A stretch of 64,000 bases of DNA. Source: Gemmobacter nectariphilus DSM 15620 (GTDB taxonomy: Bacteria > Pseudomonadota > Alphaproteobacteria > Rhodobacterales > Rhodobacteraceae). The position numbers were made by a program, and so were the translations under genes. The DNA lies in assembly GCF_000429765.1 (NCBI RefSeq), contig NZ_KE386949.1:124001-188000 (forward strand), written 5' to 3'. This document shows positions 62,601 through 64,000 of the stretch, piece by piece; the first letter of the stretch is position 1; each line of letters starts with the position of its first letter. The notes under the pieces are model-generated. The model saw only the letters and a list, made by a program, of their open reading frames with translations. It searched no databases and had not been told where the DNA came from.

Positions 62601-64000
62601 ATCGTTGCCAGCGCCCAGGGCGACGCCCTCGATTTCCGAGAAGGTCACGGTGGTGCCGGTGGTTGTCAGCGTCCCGGCCTCGTCCCCCGAGAAGCTGACC
62701 GTGACCGCATCCGCCACGCCCGAGGCATCCAGAACGTCGAAATCGGTGCCGCCCTCGCCGCCGGTGACGGTGTCGGCCCCGTCGTTGACCGTGACGGTCA
62801 CGACATCGGCGCCGTCGCCGCCATGGATCGCATCATCCCCCGCGCCGCCCGCCAGGGTATCGGCACCGGCATCGCCATAAAGAGTGTCGTTGCCTGCATT
62901 GCCGCTGATCCGGTCGCCCGCATCGCCGCCATAGACCAGATCGTCGCCCTGCCCCGCGTCGATGGTATCGGCCCCGCCGTTGCCATAGATCACGTCATTG
63001 TCGCCATCGCTGCCGTCGATCTGGTCGCCCTCGGCATCGGTATAGCCCGGACCCATCACCTCGGCCGTTGCGGCGCCATCGACCGGGCCGCCCGCGGGAA
63101 TGCCCATCGCCTCCAGCCAGCCCAGCTGGTCCGATGCGGGCGGCGCAACGCCGATCAGGGTCAGGCTGGTGCCATCGGGGAAGGTCAGCACCGCGTTGCC
63201 GTTCTGGGCGCCGACCATCACGTCATGCACGTTCACCGGATGGCCATCGGCATCGGTCAGCCCGGCCACATCCAGCAGATCGCCCGCAGTATAGGTGCCA
63301 TCGCCATTGGCGACCGGCGCCTCGAACCCGGTCAGGATATCGCTGCCGCCGCCATCGGCGACGATCACCGTGTCCTGGGCACCATCGGCCGTGCCCAGGG
63401 CCAGCAGGTCATCGCCCGCGCCCCCGGCCAGGGTATCGGCGCCCGCGCCGCCCAGCAGCGTGTCGTTGCCCAAGCCCCCGGTCAGCGCATCATGTCCCGC
63501 CCCCGACCACACCTGCACCCCCGAATCGGTGGCCGAGGCATCCAGCGTGTTGCCCGCATCGCCCAGCCGGATCTCCTCGATTTCCGAGAAGGTGGCGGTG
63601 CTGGTGCCATCGGTCAGCGTGCCCGCCTCGTTCCCGGTGAAGGTGACCGACACACTGCCGCCCAGCGCAGTGGCGTCGATCACGTCAGTGTCCGAGGTCT
63701 CGCTCGCAGCCTCGCCGCCCAGGATCAGATCGTTGCCGAACCCGTCCGCCAGGTCAAAACGGTCAGCATCGGCGCCGCCCGACAGGGTGTCATTGCCACC
63801 CCCGCCGATCAGCACATCGTCGCCGCTGTCGCCCATCAGCATGTCGTTGCCGGCGCCGCCCGACAGCGTGTCGTTGCCGCTGCCGCCATAGACCAGATCG
63901 GCGCCCAGACTGCCGGTCACCAGATCGTTGCCGCCCATGGCGACGATGTAATCCCCATCGCCCGTGGTGCCGCCGACCCCCAGCGCATCGTTGTTGTCCA
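59610..64000 (-). CDS. giant RTX calcium-binding protein with C-terminal Hint domain, partial
   Basis: The frame is open to the right edge, so at least 1463 residues are visible and the N-terminus is missing. Most of the protein is RTX nonapeptide repeats (GGxGxDxLxGG, for example [24 protein letters not shown]), which bind Ca2+ and fold after type I secretion. Between RTX blocks are four related modules around [18 protein letters not shown], and two related modules ([15 protein letters not shown]...[10 protein letters not shown] and [15 protein letters not shown]...[10 protein letters not shown]). The last about 190 residues are a Hedgehog/Intein (Hint) domain: [26 protein letters not shown] (Cys at 60183-60185), then [14 protein letters not shown]. 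Such Hint ends are frequent in Rhodobacterales and are thought to self-process. The role, adhesin or secreted matrix protein, is unknown. Confidence 0.92.
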   Translation of the reverse strand, partial: DNNDALGVGGTTGDGDYIVAMGGNDLVTGSLGADLVYGGSGNDTLSGGAGNDMLMGDSGDDVLIGGGGNDTLSGGADADRFDLADGFGNDLILGGEAASETSDTDVIDATALGGSVSVTFTGNEAGTLTDGTSTATFSEIEEIRLGDAGNTLDASATDSGVQVWSGAGHDALTGGLGNDTLLGGAGADTLAGGAGDDLLALGTADGAQDTVIVADGGGSDILTGFEAPVANGDGTYTAGDLLDVAGLTDADGHPVNVHDVMVGAQNGNAVLTFPDGTSLTLIGVAPPASDQLGWLEAMGIPAGGPVDGAATAEVMGPGYTDAEGDQIDGSDGDNDVIYGNGGADTIDAGQGDDLVYGGDAGDRISGNAGNDTLYGDAGADTLAGGAGDDAIHGGDGADVVTVTVNDGADTVTGGEGGTDFDVLDASGVADAVTVSFSGDEAGTLTTTGTTVTFSEIEGVALGAGNDTVDGSATTSGFAADGRAGGDGLTGGAGDDTLTGGDGNDTMTGGAGADLMSGGDGDDWFVLSDDFGNDTITGGETGEVNEDWVDARHITADTTLTFTTSESGTLTDGASTMTFAEVERFGLGTGNDVVDGRAALNGVRVHSGSGDDTLLGGIGNDTFIGGIGSDLHDGGGGNDFMDLGTGGLHGDGASDTIVLKNDYGQAWVANFEAPVDNGDGTYTGVDLLDVSQLYDAGGARVNTGDVTVSDTNGDGTGHAVLTFPDGTRVTLQNVPVSAVSSVDQLMAMGIPGPDHVVEGTAGDDLIDSTYTGDPEGDRVDAGDAADGSDDDLIEAGAGNDTALAGLGDDTVLGEAGDDAIDGGDGHDLLYGGDGDDSLKGGAGNDTIRADAGDDSVYGGLGDDNLYGFTGNDLVDGGEGNDYINTRAEPGVGVPDRGYTGLYPADTDPFNDRDTVYGGAGNDTILTGDDNDLIYGGDGADSIDAGFDDDTVHGDDGNDTILGNEGQDLVYGGAGDDLIYGGLTAGDLNEVNVPDATDLRPDNNTDTLFGGLGNDTIYGMDDADKLVGDEGNDQLYGGIDNDSLFGGDGADLLSGDQGDDLLDGGADADALFGGEGRDTLAGGAGDDTLEGGFGSDDLRITDTGGADAITGGEDPDGADWDTLDLTAVTSATTVSYSGAEAGTLTHGSGSASFDQIERLTLGSGNDSVTAPGDAGPLSVSGGDGTDTLLVNGAAVDPANVSITDTASGTFSPSGGGAAVSFGPATGTRLSDILAGGQGGTVAISGGSLSGSIGDVDFDAFEKITFSLAPTIVPCFVRGTRIKTDRGEIAVEQLAQGDRVLTLDNGYQPIRWIGCARRLAQGRLAPVCIRAGALGNERDLLVSPQHRMLLRGWQASLMFGEAEVLVAAKALINDRTILRQEGGEVDYFHLLFDQHQIVFAEGAPSESFHPGREGLRGLDAATRAELLELFPELASEGAEDYGSAARLSLRDYEGRLLARALSLAA
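60700..63930 (-). repeat. tandem nonapeptide-coding repeat tract
   Basis: Coding repeats of about 27 bp (9 codons, consensus GGxGxDxLx) run in blocks through the RTX gene. On the plus strand they appear as recurring words such as GTATCGTTGCC and GCATCGCCGCC. Degenerate third positions show they are old and protein-level, not recent DNA duplications. Confidence 0.85.

Noticed and set aside
60700-63930. Regularly repeated short words resembling a CRISPR array
   Set aside because: The repeats are in frame, about 27 bp, degenerate at third positions and code for RTX nonapeptides; there are no spacers and no cas genes.

Overview
The window is high-GC, densely coding DNA from an alphaproteobacterium. 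It is most likely a member of Rhodobacterales (Paracoccus/Rhodobacter-like). The evidence is fused MrpA/B antiporter subunits, a perfect CIRCE element in front of groESL, an Irr-type iron control element in front of bacterioferritin, an RTX protein ending in a Hint domain, and 1-Cys peroxiredoxin and cytochrome types common in that group. The assignment is inferred from gene content; no 16S gene or tRNA is present. Both ends cut genes: cpdB on the left and a very large RTX protein on the right.

Layout. 1-2.4 kb: end of cpdB, then hemF. 2.4-5.9 kb: a QseBC/PmrAB-type two-component pair converging on a TlpA-like thioredoxin/L,D-transpeptidase operon; near-identical PmrA-box-like direct repeats stand before both operons. 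6.2-16 kb: a compact phosphorelay island. It holds two REC-degenerate GGDEF regulators, an Hpt protein, two kinases without receivers (one 7TM, one soluble multi-PAS), a lone receiver, and a pseudokinase-receiver fusion. 16-22.4 kb: cobQ, a flavin monooxygenase, a PNPOx protein plus a PNPOx-GAF-winged-helix regulator, a cytochrome c and a YjdM zinc ribbon. Two four-half-site operators with identical spacing (half-site starts at 0, 11, 31 and 42) lie in this block. 22.5-26.9 kb: fadH-type enoate reductase, a sulfotransferase-like protein and an MFS carrier.

26.9-32.5 kb: the rod-shape operon mreB-mreC-mreD-mrdA-rodA on the minus strand, then a thioesterase. 33.8-48.4 kb: two complete, divergent-sequence Mrp cation/proton antiporter operons facing each other, with a 1-Cys peroxiredoxin and an aldehyde dehydrogenase between them. 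48.8-54.7 kb: an iron/heme block of hemP, imelysin, bfd, bfr, a di-heme oxidoreductase, a second imelysin and a DUF1513 propeller. 54.9-58.5 kb: a small membrane protein, a CaCA exchanger and groESL under CIRCE. 58.6 kb to the end: a TraB/GumN protein and the RTX-Hint giant.

The strongest leads for undescribed biology are the duplicated quadruple operator with its putative PNPOx-GAF-winged-helix reader, the self-contained phosphorelay island with a pseudokinase, and the PmrA-box regulon linking a sensor pair to periplasmic thiol and peptidoglycan functions. A family of short GC-rich inverted repeats with a conserved GATATTTGG-like core sits between operons and supplies the C-terminus of one MrpG.
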